Positions 17,608-28,128 of a stretch of 64,000 bases of DNA are shown piece by piece. The DNA is from Chitinophaga rhizophila (GTDB lineage Bacteria > Bacteroidota > Bacteroidia > Chitinophagales > Chitinophagaceae): NCBI RefSeq assembly GCF_019492185.1, contig NZ_JAICCF010000001.1, positions 1,054,001 through 1,118,000 on the forward strand. The letters are read 5' to 3'. The position numbers and the translations under genes are program-made. The notes under the pieces were generated by a model, which saw only the letters and a program-made list of their open reading frames with translations, was not told the origin of the DNA and searched no databases. Position 1 is the stretch's first letter; each line of letters starts with the position of its first letter.

Positions 17608-20217
17608 TTAATTAATTAGCCAAGCTGGCTGTGGAGTCTGTTTAAGAAAATACGAAAAGTAATCTTGCTGCTTAATGGTAAAGTCAAGCTGATTTATATT
17701 TGAAATTAACGAATGTCCTTCATCTTCATAAATTAATAGCCAAGTAGGCTTTTTTAGTCTTCTCAATGCAGTGAACATATTCATTCCGTGGCTGACTGGT
17801 ACTACGTCATCTTTGCGTGGGTGCATGATAAAAACTGGAATATTTATTGAATCCACATTGTATAATGGGGAATTATTTGTGAAAGTTTTCTTGCTCTCCC
17901 AAGGTGTATAACCAATGTTAGTCTGACCGTACTGAACAAAGGTTTGACGAGTGCCTTCCATAAATATGTAAGAGTAAAATGTAGCCAAATCAGAAAATCC
18001 AGCTGATACTTGCGCAGCCTTAAACCGACTACTTGTGGACGCCAAATAAGTTTCAAAACCACCGTGACTGTGCCCTTGTAAACCAACTTTCGAAGTGTCA
18101 ATCCACGAAATCTTTGACAATGAATCAAGAGAACATAATAAGGTTTTCCTTATTGCGTCCTTAACTTCACCAGTTCCATATGAAATATTTGGCACAAAAA
18201 CTACAAAGCCATGACTAGTATACCATGGTATACTTAAATCACCGTAACTCAATTTGGGCGTTTTATAGACAAATAACTCGTCACTACGTTTTTCGTAATA
18301 GGTAAATATTACCGGATACTTTAATGATGAATCTAAGTTTTCAGGATAATATAATATTCCCTGTTCTTTTTTTCCTGAACTTATTTCCCATTGAATTAGC
18401 TTCGAGCGGTACCAATTGAATCTTTTTTCAGGAGCAATATTAGTAAGCTGTAAATACGTTATAAAATCAGATGTCAAAAAAAGATTAGGTGATTGTGTGG
18501 AGGATTCTCTTCTAACAAGATATTTATTGGCCAATAATGCTTTTAATGGTTTATATCTTAAATATTCATATCCCAATGCAGAAAAACTATTATTATCCCG
18601 ATAACAAAAAGGACCCAAGCATTGCTGATTAATTGTGAACTTAATCTTTGGCCTATAGAAAAGAAAACCATTCTCCTTGCTCACCACATTGAATGCAGAA
18701 AGTATAATATTTTCTGAAGATTCAATTTTGTTATTCCTTTTGACAAAACGAAGCTTTGTTTTCTTTAAATTCCCCTCATAATTTGTAATACAAACACTTC
18801 GTTCAACATTATTTAGCGGTACTTTGTAAATATCATAGGTACTATATAAATACACGAATTCATCTTCTGGATCCCAACCTGCTATGCCAAAGGGAACACG
18901 CCGTTGAGGTATATCGTTGTCTATATCGTATAAACTATCAGCACTGTTTATATGAAACTGCTTCGTTTTTCTACTTTTCACATCGTAACATGTGTATTGA
19001 CGAGTATCGCAGTTCCACCAAACTACATAATTACCTTTACTAGATATTGAAATGGTTGGTAAACTTATTGACTTGGCTAATTCACATATTCTGAATTTAT
19101 TTCCTGTTTTAAGATCTATACTTGTTAGATATAATTTCTGATCATTCCAGAAATATTCATCTTGGTTTATCTTACTACATGTGACTATTACTCCATTTTC
19201 CGCCATTGAAATAAGATTATCAACAGGATATTGTGATTGATTAAAGATTTCCATCACTGTATCCTTATCTGGCATGTAAAATAATGTTCGAGAGAACTGA
19301 TACTCATTTACGTCCTCAAAGCTTTTCATTTTGTAATTCCATAAGGAAAACTTTGCCTCAAAATTCGTATTTGCTATTTCAGAACTCTTTTTACTTTCCA
19401 TTCTAAATATAAACCCACCGCTACTTGGAATAACATACAAATCAAAAGGGTTTACATTCAATGATTCTGAAAAGTCAAGATGATTTAATAATATGTCTTT
19501 ACATGTTTTTTTACGATTGTTATAGTAAATTAGAGGTGATGATTCGTTTTGATCGTCATAGATGTAAACATCCTTATTTATTTTATTGACGCAAATTTGA
19601 CCAATATTCTTTCCATCATATATTACGTATTCCTGATAGGGCTGAATCTGAACTTTAACTACTTTGTCAACTGAACTAATTATGATTGAATTGTCGTTCT
19701 CAAGAATATCACAATAATTGATTCCATTAAAGGTTTTGACAAGTTCAGAGTTGTCTCGATATATTGAGATCAAGCTATCCTTAATACTTTTAAGTATTAC
19801 AAATTTTGAACCGTTAAATTCAATGAAGCGAAACCAATCAACATTTGACATCAACATAGTATTAATCTTTTTCTTAGCATCATATAATGCAAAGCTGTCT
19901 TTTTTGTATATGTACCCAATGTAATCCTCGTCTAGGGTAAATTGAACTCTGTCAACTTTAAAGAAGTCTGTAACCGTATTTCTAATTATGACATTTTTAT
20001 CACTTCTAGAAATGATGAGGCTATCTTGGCTATCGTTTGCAGTAAACGCATAAGCATAATAGTTGCCTTTTGGGCTGATATATCCTGGTGTCTCCGGATT
20101 TATATCTTTAAGAGACGTCCAATTATCTATTGAATTGTTATCAACTGTTAATTTCTGACCACTTGATATTAATGAAAAATATATTAGCAGAAAAAGTAAA
20201 GATAAGGTGAAACGCAT
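17608..20217 (-). CDS. Secreted S9-family prolyl-oligopeptidase-like serine peptidase
   Basis: An 869-residue protein with a signal peptide (LSLLFLLIYFSLISSG). A long N-terminal beta-propeller-like part of low sequence conservation is followed by an alpha/beta hydrolase domain from about 630. The S9 triad is visible: serine in GLQGHSHGGFETY (about 714), aspartate in HPRKDDVVPVSHG (about 801) and histidine in YEDEGHSL (about 834). S9 enzymes cut short peptides, often after proline or acylated residues. It is the last gene of the SusC-SusD-GH2-S9 unit. A peptidase beside a glycosidase suggests glycopeptides or peptide-linked sugars as substrate. It is markedly AT-rich. Confidence 0.85.
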   Translation of the reverse strand: MRFTLSLLFLLIYFSLISSGQKLTVDNNSIDNWTSLKDINPETPGYISPKGNYYAYAFTANDSQDSLIISRSDKNVIIRNTVTDFFKVDRVQFTLDEDYIGYIYKKDSFALYDAKKKINTMLMSNVDWFRFIEFNGSKFVILKSIKDSLISIYRDNSELVKTFNGINYCDILENDNSIIISSVDKVVKVQIQPYQEYVIYDGKNIGQICVNKINKDVYIYDDQNESSPLIYYNNRKKTCKDILLNHLDFSESLNVNPFDLYVIPSSGGFIFRMESKKSSEIANTNFEAKFSLWNYKMKSFEDVNEYQFSRTLFYMPDKDTVMEIFNQSQYPVDNLISMAENGVIVTCSKINQDEYFWNDQKLYLTSIDLKTGNKFRICELAKSISLPTISISSKGNYVVWWNCDTRQYTCYDVKSRKTKQFHINSADSLYDIDNDIPQRRVPFGIAGWDPEDEFVYLYSTYDIYKVPLNNVERSVCITNYEGNLKKTKLRFVKRNNKIESSENIILSAFNVVSKENGFLFYRPKIKFTINQQCLGPFCYRDNNSFSALGYEYLRYKPLKALLANKYLVRRESSTQSPNLFLTSDFITYLQLTNIAPEKRFNWYRSKLIQWEISSGKKEQGILYYPENLDSSLKYPVIFTYYEKRSDELFVYKTPKLSYGDLSIPWYTSHGFVVFVPNISYGTGEVKDAIRKTLLCSLDSLSKISWIDTSKVGLQGHSHGGFETYLASTSSRFKAAQVSAGFSDLATFYSYIFMEGTRQTFVQYGQTNIGYTPWESKKTFTNNSPLYNVDSINIPVFIMHPRKDDVVPVSHGMNMFTALRRLKKPTWLLIYEDEGHSLISNINQLDFTIKQQDYFSYFLKQTPQPAWLIN

Positions 20218-20245
20218 TTTTGACTATTTGAAGCAAAATAAAGTC

Positions 20246-20272
20246 AGCGACTGAAATCTAAATTCAGTCGCT
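20246..20272 (-). terminator. Hairpin between GH2 and S9 genes
   Basis: AGCGACTGAA pairs perfectly with TTCAGTCGCT around a 7-base loop in the 70-base gap between the two genes. On the minus strand only a weak T-rich tail follows (GACTTTATTTTG), so partial termination or transcript stabilisation is likelier than a full stop. Confidence 0.5.
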
Positions 20273-20287
20273 AAATTGATTTTATAT

Positions 20288-22936
20288 TTACTGCCATGTA
20301 GGCAGGCCCTGTTTCATTTTAGATAAACTTGATTTAATCGAACTTTGTGATCCATTTCCAGGCGGAAGCTCCGTTGCTATTTCCTGAAATTTTATAGCCT
20401 CATTAGTTCTCCCTAATTTATATAATAGATTGGCATATGTATCATAATAATTACCGGTTTTTTCTGAAGAAATTACATTTTTACTCCAGTTGAGAGCTGA
20501 TTCAAGTTCATTTTTGTTATTTGATCTTTCGAAAACAAGCCACGCATCGTTGTTCATATCGAAAATGCTAACTTCTCCAGGATATTTTTTATGAATTGAA
20601 TCCTTCACTCGAACAAAGTTGCTGATATCATACCTTGTATAATAAAACAGAGCAAGTTGTTTAAGCATTGGTAATTCCGATATTATACCATACTCATTTA
20701 ATATCTGATTTAATCGGCGCTTATCAAAAGCGTAATTTGTATCATTTTGAATATTTCTGTATATATCATATTCAATGATTCCTCTTACCTTACTGATTGC
20801 ACGCTTTCCTTCAAACAATTTGTTAAGATTCGAATAATTTTTGCAAATGAAATCAAATGAATAATCATTTGGCCGTTTAGCGGTAGCCTCAAGGTATTTG
20901 ATATTAACCGTCATGAAAGGTGACACAATCATTTCTATGTACTTTTTAGAGACTTTGTTATATTCAATTGAATCCGATATTGACAGCAACTTAGATGTAT
21001 ATTTCCTTAAAAAAGATGAGTCGTTTCTTCCCGATGAGAATCGTTTCCTCATTTCGTCCATTGATTTGAAATCATCCTTTTCATCATATACATCAAATTG
21101 TAAAATTTGATCTGATTTACCATTAAGTGATAGATTTAACTTACTATTCAAATCTCTAATTCTTCCAATGGGGATTTTGAGTATTTCTCTGTCATACGTC
21201 ATTAAGCCGTTTAATTCAGTTTCTACATCGAAAGGCTGTGTATATATTGATCCAGATAAACCTTGCTTTTCTAACTTAACTAATGTATCGATACAGTCAC
21301 TATATTCCTTAGTAAGTTTTGATTGGCTGTTTAACCCGTTATATCCCCATCCACCCTTCATGTCGTCCCAAATATGATCATCAACCGACATCGCAAATCC
21401 CCCAAATTCACCTACTACTTTTACCGATTGTCCAACAATAGGCGGATCTTTCGGATAAGGGTATGAATGGACGTCGACAATGTCGGAATTCACATATGCA
21501 TTTGGTGACGGGCTACGTAACACATTATTTACATAAAGAAGTTCTCCTGAATGGCCATTTACAAGACGATAAGGGTCCGCATCCCTTACCATATTTGTCA
21601 ATCTTTCTTGATCGTACTGGCCCCACTTTTCATTAAAAATCACCCAAGTTATAATGCTTGGCGAATTCCATAATTGACTAATTGTCTCTTTAATTTGTTT
21701 CTCAAAAGCTACTTTCGATCCTTCCGGAAGTGCCTGATTTGGATTTACGAAATCTTGCCAGACTAACAGACCAAGTTTATCAGCATGGTAATACCATCTT
21801 GCTGGCTCGACCTTAATATGCTTTCTTACGGTATTAAAACCAAGAGCCTTTTCAACCTGAAGATCAAATTTTAAAGCTTCATCAGTTGGAGCAGTATATA
21901 AACCATCAGGCCAATACCCCTGATCAAGAACTCCTAAATTATAAATATACTTATCATTTAAAAAAATACGACTATACCCTAATTGATCTTTTTGCAATGA
22001 TACTTTTCTCATACCTGCGTAACTCTGAACACTGTCATCAACATGCCCATCTGTGATCAATTTGATCTCTACGTCATACAAAAATGGGTCGTTAGGGCTC
22101 CAGAGGCGAGGTTTTTTTATGTAAACATTGCATTCATGATTCGATCTACCTATCTTATTAGCTATTAATCTTCCTTCTTCAAATATCGATATTTGAATAT
22201 CATTTGTCTTTGCAGACCTTGCAGTTATAGATACTGTTTGTGAATCAATGTTTGTGCGAAGTTTAACATCACTTATGTAATTTATAGGGACGTATTCTAA
22301 CCATACGGTTTGCCAAATACCAGAAACGCTCGTATAATATATATTATCAGGATTTGTAGATTGTTTACCATGAGGACCATATCCAAGATCGGTGGGATCT
22401 TCCACTTTAACCGTGATACTGTTATTGCCCTCTTTTACATCTTTAGTTATATCGAAGGTAAATGACGTGTATCCACCTATATGCTCACCGATCTCTTTAT
22501 TGTTTACATACACCGTCGCTTTCCAGTCAACAGCTCCAAAATGTAATAATATTCGGCCATTTCTATCACGTTTGCTGAAAGATATGATTTTATTATACCA
22601 TAAAGCTTTACCAGTTGTCAAATTCTCCTTTACACCTGATAGTGAGGACTCTAAAGGAAAAGGAACTAAAATTTTCCGTTCAAAGTTGGTTGGCATTTTT
22701 TCGTTCACAGGTGTGATAGAAAAATCCCATGTACCATTTAAACATCTCCAATTGCCCCTTGTCATTTGCGGTCTAGGATACTCACTCAACGGTTGTTCAG
22801 ATCTGATCACGTCTTTAGTCCATCTCGTTATTAATTCCGGATCTTTAACCTTATTTAATTGAACCTGTGCTATTCCATAATTACTCACTAATAACCACAG
22901 AAATAATAAGCTAAGAAAATTTAATTTGTTGTTCAT
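20288..22936 (-). CDS. Glycoside hydrolase family 2 enzyme with TPR-like C-terminal extension
   Basis: An 882-residue secreted enzyme (signal peptide ending NYGIAQ). The GH2 order is present: sugar-binding jelly roll (about 60-215, WRCLNGTWDFSI), immunoglobulin-like domain, then a TIM barrel. Catalytic residues are the acid/base glutamate in IFNEKWGQ (about 434) and the nucleophile glutamate in VVGEFGGF (about 510). GH2 covers beta-galactosidase, beta-glucuronidase and beta-mannosidase activities; the substrate cannot be fixed here. After the barrel (about 610) the usual beta domains are absent. Instead there is a helical region with a TPR-like end (YYDTYANLLYKLGRTNEAIK). It lies between susD and the S9 gene and is probably in the same transcript. 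Confidence 0.85.
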   Translation of the reverse strand: MNNKLNFLSLLFLWLLVSNYGIAQVQLNKVKDPELITRWTKDVIRSEQPLSEYPRPQMTRGNWRCLNGTWDFSITPVNEKMPTNFERKILVPFPLESSLSGVKENLTTGKALWYNKIISFSKRDRNGRILLHFGAVDWKATVYVNNKEIGEHIGGYTSFTFDITKDVKEGNNSITVKVEDPTDLGYGPHGKQSTNPDNIYYTSVSGIWQTVWLEYVPINYISDVKLRTNIDSQTVSITARSAKTNDIQISIFEEGRLIANKIGRSNHECNVYIKKPRLWSPNDPFLYDVEIKLITDGHVDDSVQSYAGMRKVSLQKDQLGYSRIFLNDKYIYNLGVLDQGYWPDGLYTAPTDEALKFDLQVEKALGFNTVRKHIKVEPARWYYHADKLGLLVWQDFVNPNQALPEGSKVAFEKQIKETISQLWNSPSIITWVIFNEKWGQYDQERLTNMVRDADPYRLVNGHSGELLYVNNVLRSPSPNAYVNSDIVDVHSYPYPKDPPIVGQSVKVVGEFGGFAMSVDDHIWDDMKGGWGYNGLNSQSKLTKEYSDCIDTLVKLEKQGLSGSIYTQPFDVETELNGLMTYDREILKIPIGRIRDLNSKLNLSLNGKSDQILQFDVYDEKDDFKSMDEMRKRFSSGRNDSSFLRKYTSKLLSISDSIEYNKVSKKYIEMIVSPFMTVNIKYLEATAKRPNDYSFDFICKNYSNLNKLFEGKRAISKVRGIIEYDIYRNIQNDTNYAFDKRRLNQILNEYGIISELPMLKQLALFYYTRYDISNFVRVKDSIHKKYPGEVSIFDMNNDAWLVFERSNNKNELESALNWSKNVISSEKTGNYYDTYANLLYKLGRTNEAIKFQEIATELPPGNGSQSSIKSSLSKMKQGLPTWQ

Positions 22937-22965
22937 ATTGATACATTAAATTTATCACCTACAAT

Positions 22966-24411
22966 TTAAAATGCGGGGTAACCTGGATTTTGATCTTGTT
23001 GAAAACTTGGGTTGTTTTTTATGTCGGAAATTGGTATAGGATAAAGTGCCTTAAATGACGCCCACTGACCGCCTTTACTAGCGGTTATAGGTGGCATAAT
23101 GATGTCAACTAAATTTGTGCGTTTTAAATCAAACCATCTATGCCCCCACTCAGTAAACAATTCTCGCTGCCTTTCGTCCATTATTAGAGTGAAAATCTCA
23201 GTATCCGTATTAGTGTTAACTGATGAAAGTCCAGCACGAGCTCTTATGGTGTTTAAATCACTGATAGATGATTCTAAACCAGTGTTTTTATTTTGTCTTA
23301 GTCGAGCTTCGGCACGAATAAGGTACTGTTCAGCTAGCCTAAGTACCATTATGTATTCATTTAGAGGTTGATTTGTCTCAAATACTTTGTATTTAAATGC
23401 AAAGGGGTAAGTAATTCCATTCACAATTACTGAATCTGTCCAAATATCCTTTCTCTTATCATCTGCGGAGAATTTGGTATACAAATTATTATTTAAATAC
23501 ACTGGCCTTGCTTCTCCATCTGGACCTGGTTGGGAAAATATGGAACTGGGTTTCAAATAAAATAGCATTGCGTCTTTAGTATTGGTAGTCAAGTCTACCG
23601 GCTGTAATTGCCATATTGCCTCAAGGCTATTTTTTAGAAAAACTGAATCTAATGCAACTAATCTATAATCTTCAGTTTTGTTTATGACTTCGGTGGCTTC
23701 TTGTTCCGCATTTTGCCACATTGATCTATAAAGATAAATTCTTGCCAACAAAGCACTTGCCACTGATTTGTTAGGGCGGAGCCGTTCAGCAGTTGTGGTT
23801 GTAATATTCGCTGATAAATATTCATCAGAAAGACTAAATTTTGCGTCTTTTAAGTCGGAAATGACCAATTCATAAATTGCGTCAATATCGTCCCTATTCT
23901 TTGTCGCATTAATCTTGGCATCCGTGGTAGTAATAAGAGGTGCCCGCCCATACAGGTTAACTATATGAAAGTAGATAAATGCTCGCAAAAACTTTGCTTC
24001 TCCGAGTAAGCGTTGTTTTACTAAGGAGGATAAACCTTTCGACGATGTAATTCCTTCAATTGCTGAATTTATCCTAAATATATATTCATATAAGGAAGTC
24101 CAGAATAACTGATTCCCTTCTTTTGAAATGCTATTTGTATAAATCAAGCTCAAAATGGAATTGGGTGGTGCGTTGGTTTCCAACTCATCTGAAGCTAAAC
24201 CTAATCGCATGGACATGTCATCGAAATTAAATGAGCTAATTCTTGTATATAGTCCAGTTAAAACTGAAGCAGCATTAATATCGGAATCAAATATGCTTTG
24301 ACCAATTTGTTGATCTATAGGCGGGTCTACTTCAATGAGTTTCTCGCAACTTTGGGTGATAAATATAAAGCCTATTATGGCAATTATACGAATGGTAGTT
24401 TTAAGCATCAT
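22966..24411 (-). CDS. SusD/RagB-family outer-membrane lipoprotein
   Basis: A 481-residue lipoprotein with a type II signal (IIGFIFITQSCEK). It has the SusD helical repeat pattern, including LGEAKFLRAFIYFHIVNLYG, ASALLARIYLYRSMWQNAEQ, LRLAEQYLIRAEAR and ERQRELFTEWGHRWFDLKRT near the end. It caps the SusC barrel and binds the ligand at the cell surface. It lies 24 bases after susC and 29 bases before the GH2 gene, so one transcript is likely. The ligand is unknown. Confidence 0.92.
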   Translation of the reverse strand: MMLKTTIRIIAIIGFIFITQSCEKLIEVDPPIDQQIGQSIFDSDINAASVLTGLYTRISSFNFDDMSMRLGLASDELETNAPPNSILSLIYTNSISKEGNQLFWTSLYEYIFRINSAIEGITSSKGLSSLVKQRLLGEAKFLRAFIYFHIVNLYGRAPLITTTDAKINATKNRDDIDAIYELVISDLKDAKFSLSDEYLSANITTTTAERLRPNKSVASALLARIYLYRSMWQNAEQEATEVINKTEDYRLVALDSVFLKNSLEAIWQLQPVDLTTNTKDAMLFYLKPSSIFSQPGPDGEARPVYLNNNLYTKFSADDKRKDIWTDSVIVNGITYPFAFKYKVFETNQPLNEYIMVLRLAEQYLIRAEARLRQNKNTGLESSISDLNTIRARAGLSSVNTNTDTEIFTLIMDERQRELFTEWGHRWFDLKRTNLVDIIMPPITASKGGQWASFKALYPIPISDIKNNPSFQQDQNPGYPAF

Positions 24412-24435
24412 CGCAATATTGAGCGTTAAAAATTA

Positions 24436-27400
24436 TTAGAACGACATTTTTACTCCAGCGATCAAAGTTCGCAAAGGTGGCAATGACATTATAGATTGCG
24501 TTTCTGGATCAAGGCCGTTATACTTTGTGAAAGTCAGAAGATTTTGCCCCTGCACAAACAGGCTACAGTCAGATATACGCGCCCTGGCAAGTAACAACGC
24601 CGGAAGGTTATATGATAATGATATATTTTTAAGTCTTAGGAAGGATGCATCTGTCAAGGAAATATTGGATCCGCCATAGTTGTAGTGAGAAATTATATAT
24701 TCAAAAGGGCTGTTATTTGAATACACCTTTTGGTATGTAGCTACATCTCCAACTTTTTTCCATCTGTCATTAAACACCTGAGGAACATTCTTCTTTTGGC
24801 CAACTATATTAACAAAAGTTGAAATTGGATTTACTCCAGTCTGTTTGGTAAATTGAAAAAGGAAGTCTAATGTTAGTCTCTTGTATGTTATTGTATTTGA
24901 GATTCCACCGTAAAATTTTGGAGCTACAAAAGTCGCATAATACTGCCCGCCTCGTGGATCATTAGGGTCGTAAGGATCATCAACCACCTTTCCCGATTTG
25001 TCAATAAATTGATACTTTCCTGTTTGGGGATCAACTTTTTTGGCACTTAGATATGTAAATTGTTCGCCATAAAATGGTCTACCAACAGCGCTTGCATAAT
25101 AAGGCGAACTTTCAGAGTCAGGATGTTTTAAAAGTTTATTTCTGTTCCTTGTAAAATTGATTGAAGTCGTCCAGCTAAACTTGCTTGTGGACATATTCCG
25201 GCTAGTAAAAACGATTTCAATTCCAGTATTTTGAATTAATGCTGGTAGGTTGGCAACAGCTCCTCCCGGGCCTACAATCGATGGATAGGGATAAAAAATT
25301 AACTGGTTGTTTGATCTATTTCTGTACAAAGAGATAGAAGTACTTAATCGATCATTTAAAAAATTTAAATCTAATCCACCTTCCAATTTTCGTGTTGTTT
25401 CCCATGCATAGTATCGATTGAAAATGCCTTGGCTCTCAAACCCTCTTGTTTCTTGATATGGCCTTGAAGCTCCAACAATTGCAAAACGCTCAAAGTAATT
25501 ATAATCACCTATCCCATCGTTTCCGCTTGTGCCGTATGTAATTCGCAATTTTGCATAGCTTAGAATTGGTTTTACGTGAGTTATAAAGGTCTCGTCGCTA
25601 ATTATCCATCCGGCACCTATGGACCCAAAATTCCCAAAGCGTCTTCCAGGCCCAAATCTACTACTCCCATCCCTTCGGGCTGAAATGTTAAGAAGATATT
25701 TTCGATATAGATTGTAACTAATTCTACCAAATATTGCTGCGTATTTATAGTTAGACGAAGCATTTCTAGTATAGGTAACATTGAATGCCGAAAGGTTTTT
25801 AAGTAATGCATCACTAGTTACACCTTGTCCATCTATAGTTTCAGAATTTTGATCTGTAATTTGATAAGAGGCTCCTATAAGCAGTGAAATGTTTTGTGCG
25901 CCAAATTGTCTTTCATAGGAAATTTGCGGTTCAATAGAAAAGTTATTCATTCCATTGCGATTAAAAGATGCATTAGCATTAGCCCCTAATAATTCCGGCT
26001 GACGACCGGCAAAAGGAAAGGTTTTTCTAAATGAATTTCCAGTCAATTTGTTATAACCGGCTTGAATCTTAAAAACCAGGTATTGAATGGGTTTGTAGCT
26101 TAAATCTAAATTTGCTAGTAAATTGTTTATATTTGACTCATATTTTTTCGATAGCTCACTATAGGGATTGTCCCAAGTTCTAGCACCGTTGGGCATTTGC
26201 TCCCAGTTTAGTTTTCCATCTTTATCATATAACGATGGGGCGTTTGGCGGTAGGTATAATGATTGTTCTGTAAAATCAATTCCAGGCAAAGTCGATTGGT
26301 TCACCTGATACGAACTAGTAAATGTTGCCTGAATTTTTCTGTTATTTGTGCACCCCGTTAAACTGAAATGAACGCCACCTCTTTTATCTGAATTATTGCC
26401 CGCAAATACAGTTGTCTCACGATGAAAATTTCCGCTTATTGTATATTGTATTGTGGGAACTCCCCCCGAAAGGGAAGCCTGTAGATCTGTATATCTAGCA
26501 GTACCTCCTAATAATTCTTCCTGCCAGTCAGTATACCGAGTTGAGTCCCAAATATTAACATCACCAAAGTGATTTAAGATATAATAATCAGAATTAAAAG
26601 GTGGCATACTTACATCAATATTTGAGTTTTTAATTGCTTCCTTTCTTAACTTCAAATAATCAGCGGTGTTCATCATCTTCATCCTTCGGTTCATGTCTGA
26701 AATTCCATATTGGACCCTTACATTAATTTTTGCATCTCCAGTCTTGCCTTTTTTAGTAGTTATTGAAATAACACCATTAGCACCACGACTTCCATATATT
26801 GATGTTGCATCTGCATCACGGAAAACTGATATTGATTCAATATCCGAGGGATTTAGGTAACTTAGGGACGATAACTCCTGTAAATTTGCACCTTTAAAAC
26901 CCAGGCCTGAAATGTTTGCAGGAATAGGAACGCCATCGACCAATATTAATGGTCGACTTAGACTGTTTAAAGAGTTTTTACCTCTTATTTGTAGGGTTAC
27001 TGCACCGCCAGAAAGACCTGTTGTAGGCATTATTTCCAAACCTGGGACACGGCCTTGAAGAGCATACAGTGAGTTAGTGACAGGTTGCTGCTCAATTTTT
27101 TCTGAAGAGATGCTCGTTACTGTTCCTATCGTTAGCTTTTTAGAAGCAACACCATACGGAATAACAACTACTTCATCTAAAATGCCTATTGAATCCTTTA
27201 GGATTATGACACCGATATTTGTCTTTTTTCGAATTACTATATCCTGTTGAATGTATGATACGCTGGAAATTCGCAAAACACTGTTTTCCGAAACATTCCG
27301 TAATATAAAAAAACCATTTTCACCGCTTGTTGTACCATTCCTTTTGTTTAAGTCAGTTATAGTTACTCCAACGAGTGGTTCACCTTTTGCAGAGACAATT

Positions 27401-27813
27401 TTTCCGGTGACGGTATGTGTTGAATCGATTGCCTTTTCCGCTATTTGAATGTTTGACTTTGAATCGTTTGCCTCCCTAATTGCAATTGTCACTGTATTGT
27501 TAGATAACGTCCAAGACATTTTATCTAAAGGAAATAGTTGATTTAGGACATTATTTAAGTTGGCATTTTTTACCGAGATTGAAGTTAGCTTATACAAGTT
27601 TATATCATTTCCACTCCCCATAAAATGTATACCTGTTTGCTTTGTTATATCTTCCAAGATGTCTTTTAAAGGTGTTCTACTTTTATTTATTGTAATTCGT
27701 TCATTAACTTGTGAAGTTTGTGCATAAAGTTTTGACGTTATAAAAATTGTTGTAGCAAAGTGAAATAAGATTATACTCCTCATGAGGATTGTCCAATGTG
27801 TAGAGTAAGACAT
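24436..27813 (-). CDS. SusC/RagA TonB-dependent receptor with STN signalling domain
   Basis: A 1125-residue outer-membrane transporter. After the signal segment (about 10-32) comes an STN domain (about 38-110, RTPLKDILEDITKQTGIHF), which contacts a FecR anti-sigma. Then a carboxypeptidase-like domain (VTGKIVSAKGEPLVGVTI), the plug (ALQGRVPGLEI, IRGKNSL, ILVDGVPI, GANGVISITTKKGK) and the 22-strand barrel ending LIAGVKMSF. ATG at 27813; M11 is an alternative. A TTGGTTGG tract (27827-27840, AACCAACCAA on the coding strand) precedes it. The divergent sigma/FecR pair at 28129-29821 is its likely regulator. Confidence 0.93.
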   Translation of the reverse strand: MSYSTHWTILMRSIILFHFATTIFITSKLYAQTSQVNERITINKSRTPLKDILEDITKQTGIHFMGSGNDINLYKLTSISVKNANLNNVLNQLFPLDKMSWTLSNNTVTIAIREANDSKSNIQIAEKAIDSTHTVTGKIVSAKGEPLVGVTITDLNKRNGTTSGENGFFILRNVSENSVLRISSVSYIQQDIVIRKKTNIGVIILKDSIGILDEVVVIPYGVASKKLTIGTVTSISSEKIEQQPVTNSLYALQGRVPGLEIMPTTGLSGGAVTLQIRGKNSLNSLSRPLILVDGVPIPANISGLGFKGANLQELSSLSYLNPSDIESISVFRDADATSIYGSRGANGVISITTKKGKTGDAKINVRVQYGISDMNRRMKMMNTADYLKLRKEAIKNSNIDVSMPPFNSDYYILNHFGDVNIWDSTRYTDWQEELLGGTARYTDLQASLSGGVPTIQYTISGNFHRETTVFAGNNSDKRGGVHFSLTGCTNNRKIQATFTSSYQVNQSTLPGIDFTEQSLYLPPNAPSLYDKDGKLNWEQMPNGARTWDNPYSELSKKYESNINNLLANLDLSYKPIQYLVFKIQAGYNKLTGNSFRKTFPFAGRQPELLGANANASFNRNGMNNFSIEPQISYERQFGAQNISLLIGASYQITDQNSETIDGQGVTSDALLKNLSAFNVTYTRNASSNYKYAAIFGRISYNLYRKYLLNISARRDGSSRFGPGRRFGNFGSIGAGWIISDETFITHVKPILSYAKLRITYGTSGNDGIGDYNYFERFAIVGASRPYQETRGFESQGIFNRYYAWETTRKLEGGLDLNFLNDRLSTSISLYRNRSNNQLIFYPYPSIVGPGGAVANLPALIQNTGIEIVFTSRNMSTSKFSWTTSINFTRNRNKLLKHPDSESSPYYASAVGRPFYGEQFTYLSAKKVDPQTGKYQFIDKSGKVVDDPYDPNDPRGGQYYATFVAPKFYGGISNTITYKRLTLDFLFQFTKQTGVNPISTFVNIVGQKKNVPQVFNDRWKKVGDVATYQKVYSNNSPFEYIISHYNYGGSNISLTDASFLRLKNISLSYNLPALLLARARISDCSLFVQGQNLLTFTKYNGLDPETQSIMSLPPLRTLIAGVKMSF

Positions 27814-28128
27814 AAGCGAATTCCTTTTGGTTGGTTGGTTCGATAATAGAGATACGATGTACTATCAATATGACAATCCGGAGATCAGATGTTAGACTAA
27901 TTTGGACAAAAAATATTTTATTGTTATCCGTGTTACCTTTCTAAGTTCAGCGCAACGTCATGGAAGCTTTGACCAGCCTGCTTAAAATTGTAGATAACAA
28001 TTATTTAATTCCGCAAAAAAATATACTTTTATGTGGGCGGGAATTTTACTAGCATTTCCGACAACTCTCCAACGATGCTTAATTTACCCCTATGAAATCA
28101 CCGGAAATGAGTAATGTAATTAGAGTCA
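27814..28128. promoter_or_regulatory. Divergent promoter region between susC and sigma gene
   Basis: 315 bases without a gene. Both the minus-strand susC unit and the plus-strand sigma gene must start here. The AACCAACCAACCAA tract lies just before the susC ATG (27827-27840). No other clear motif could be assigned by eye. Confidence 0.5.
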
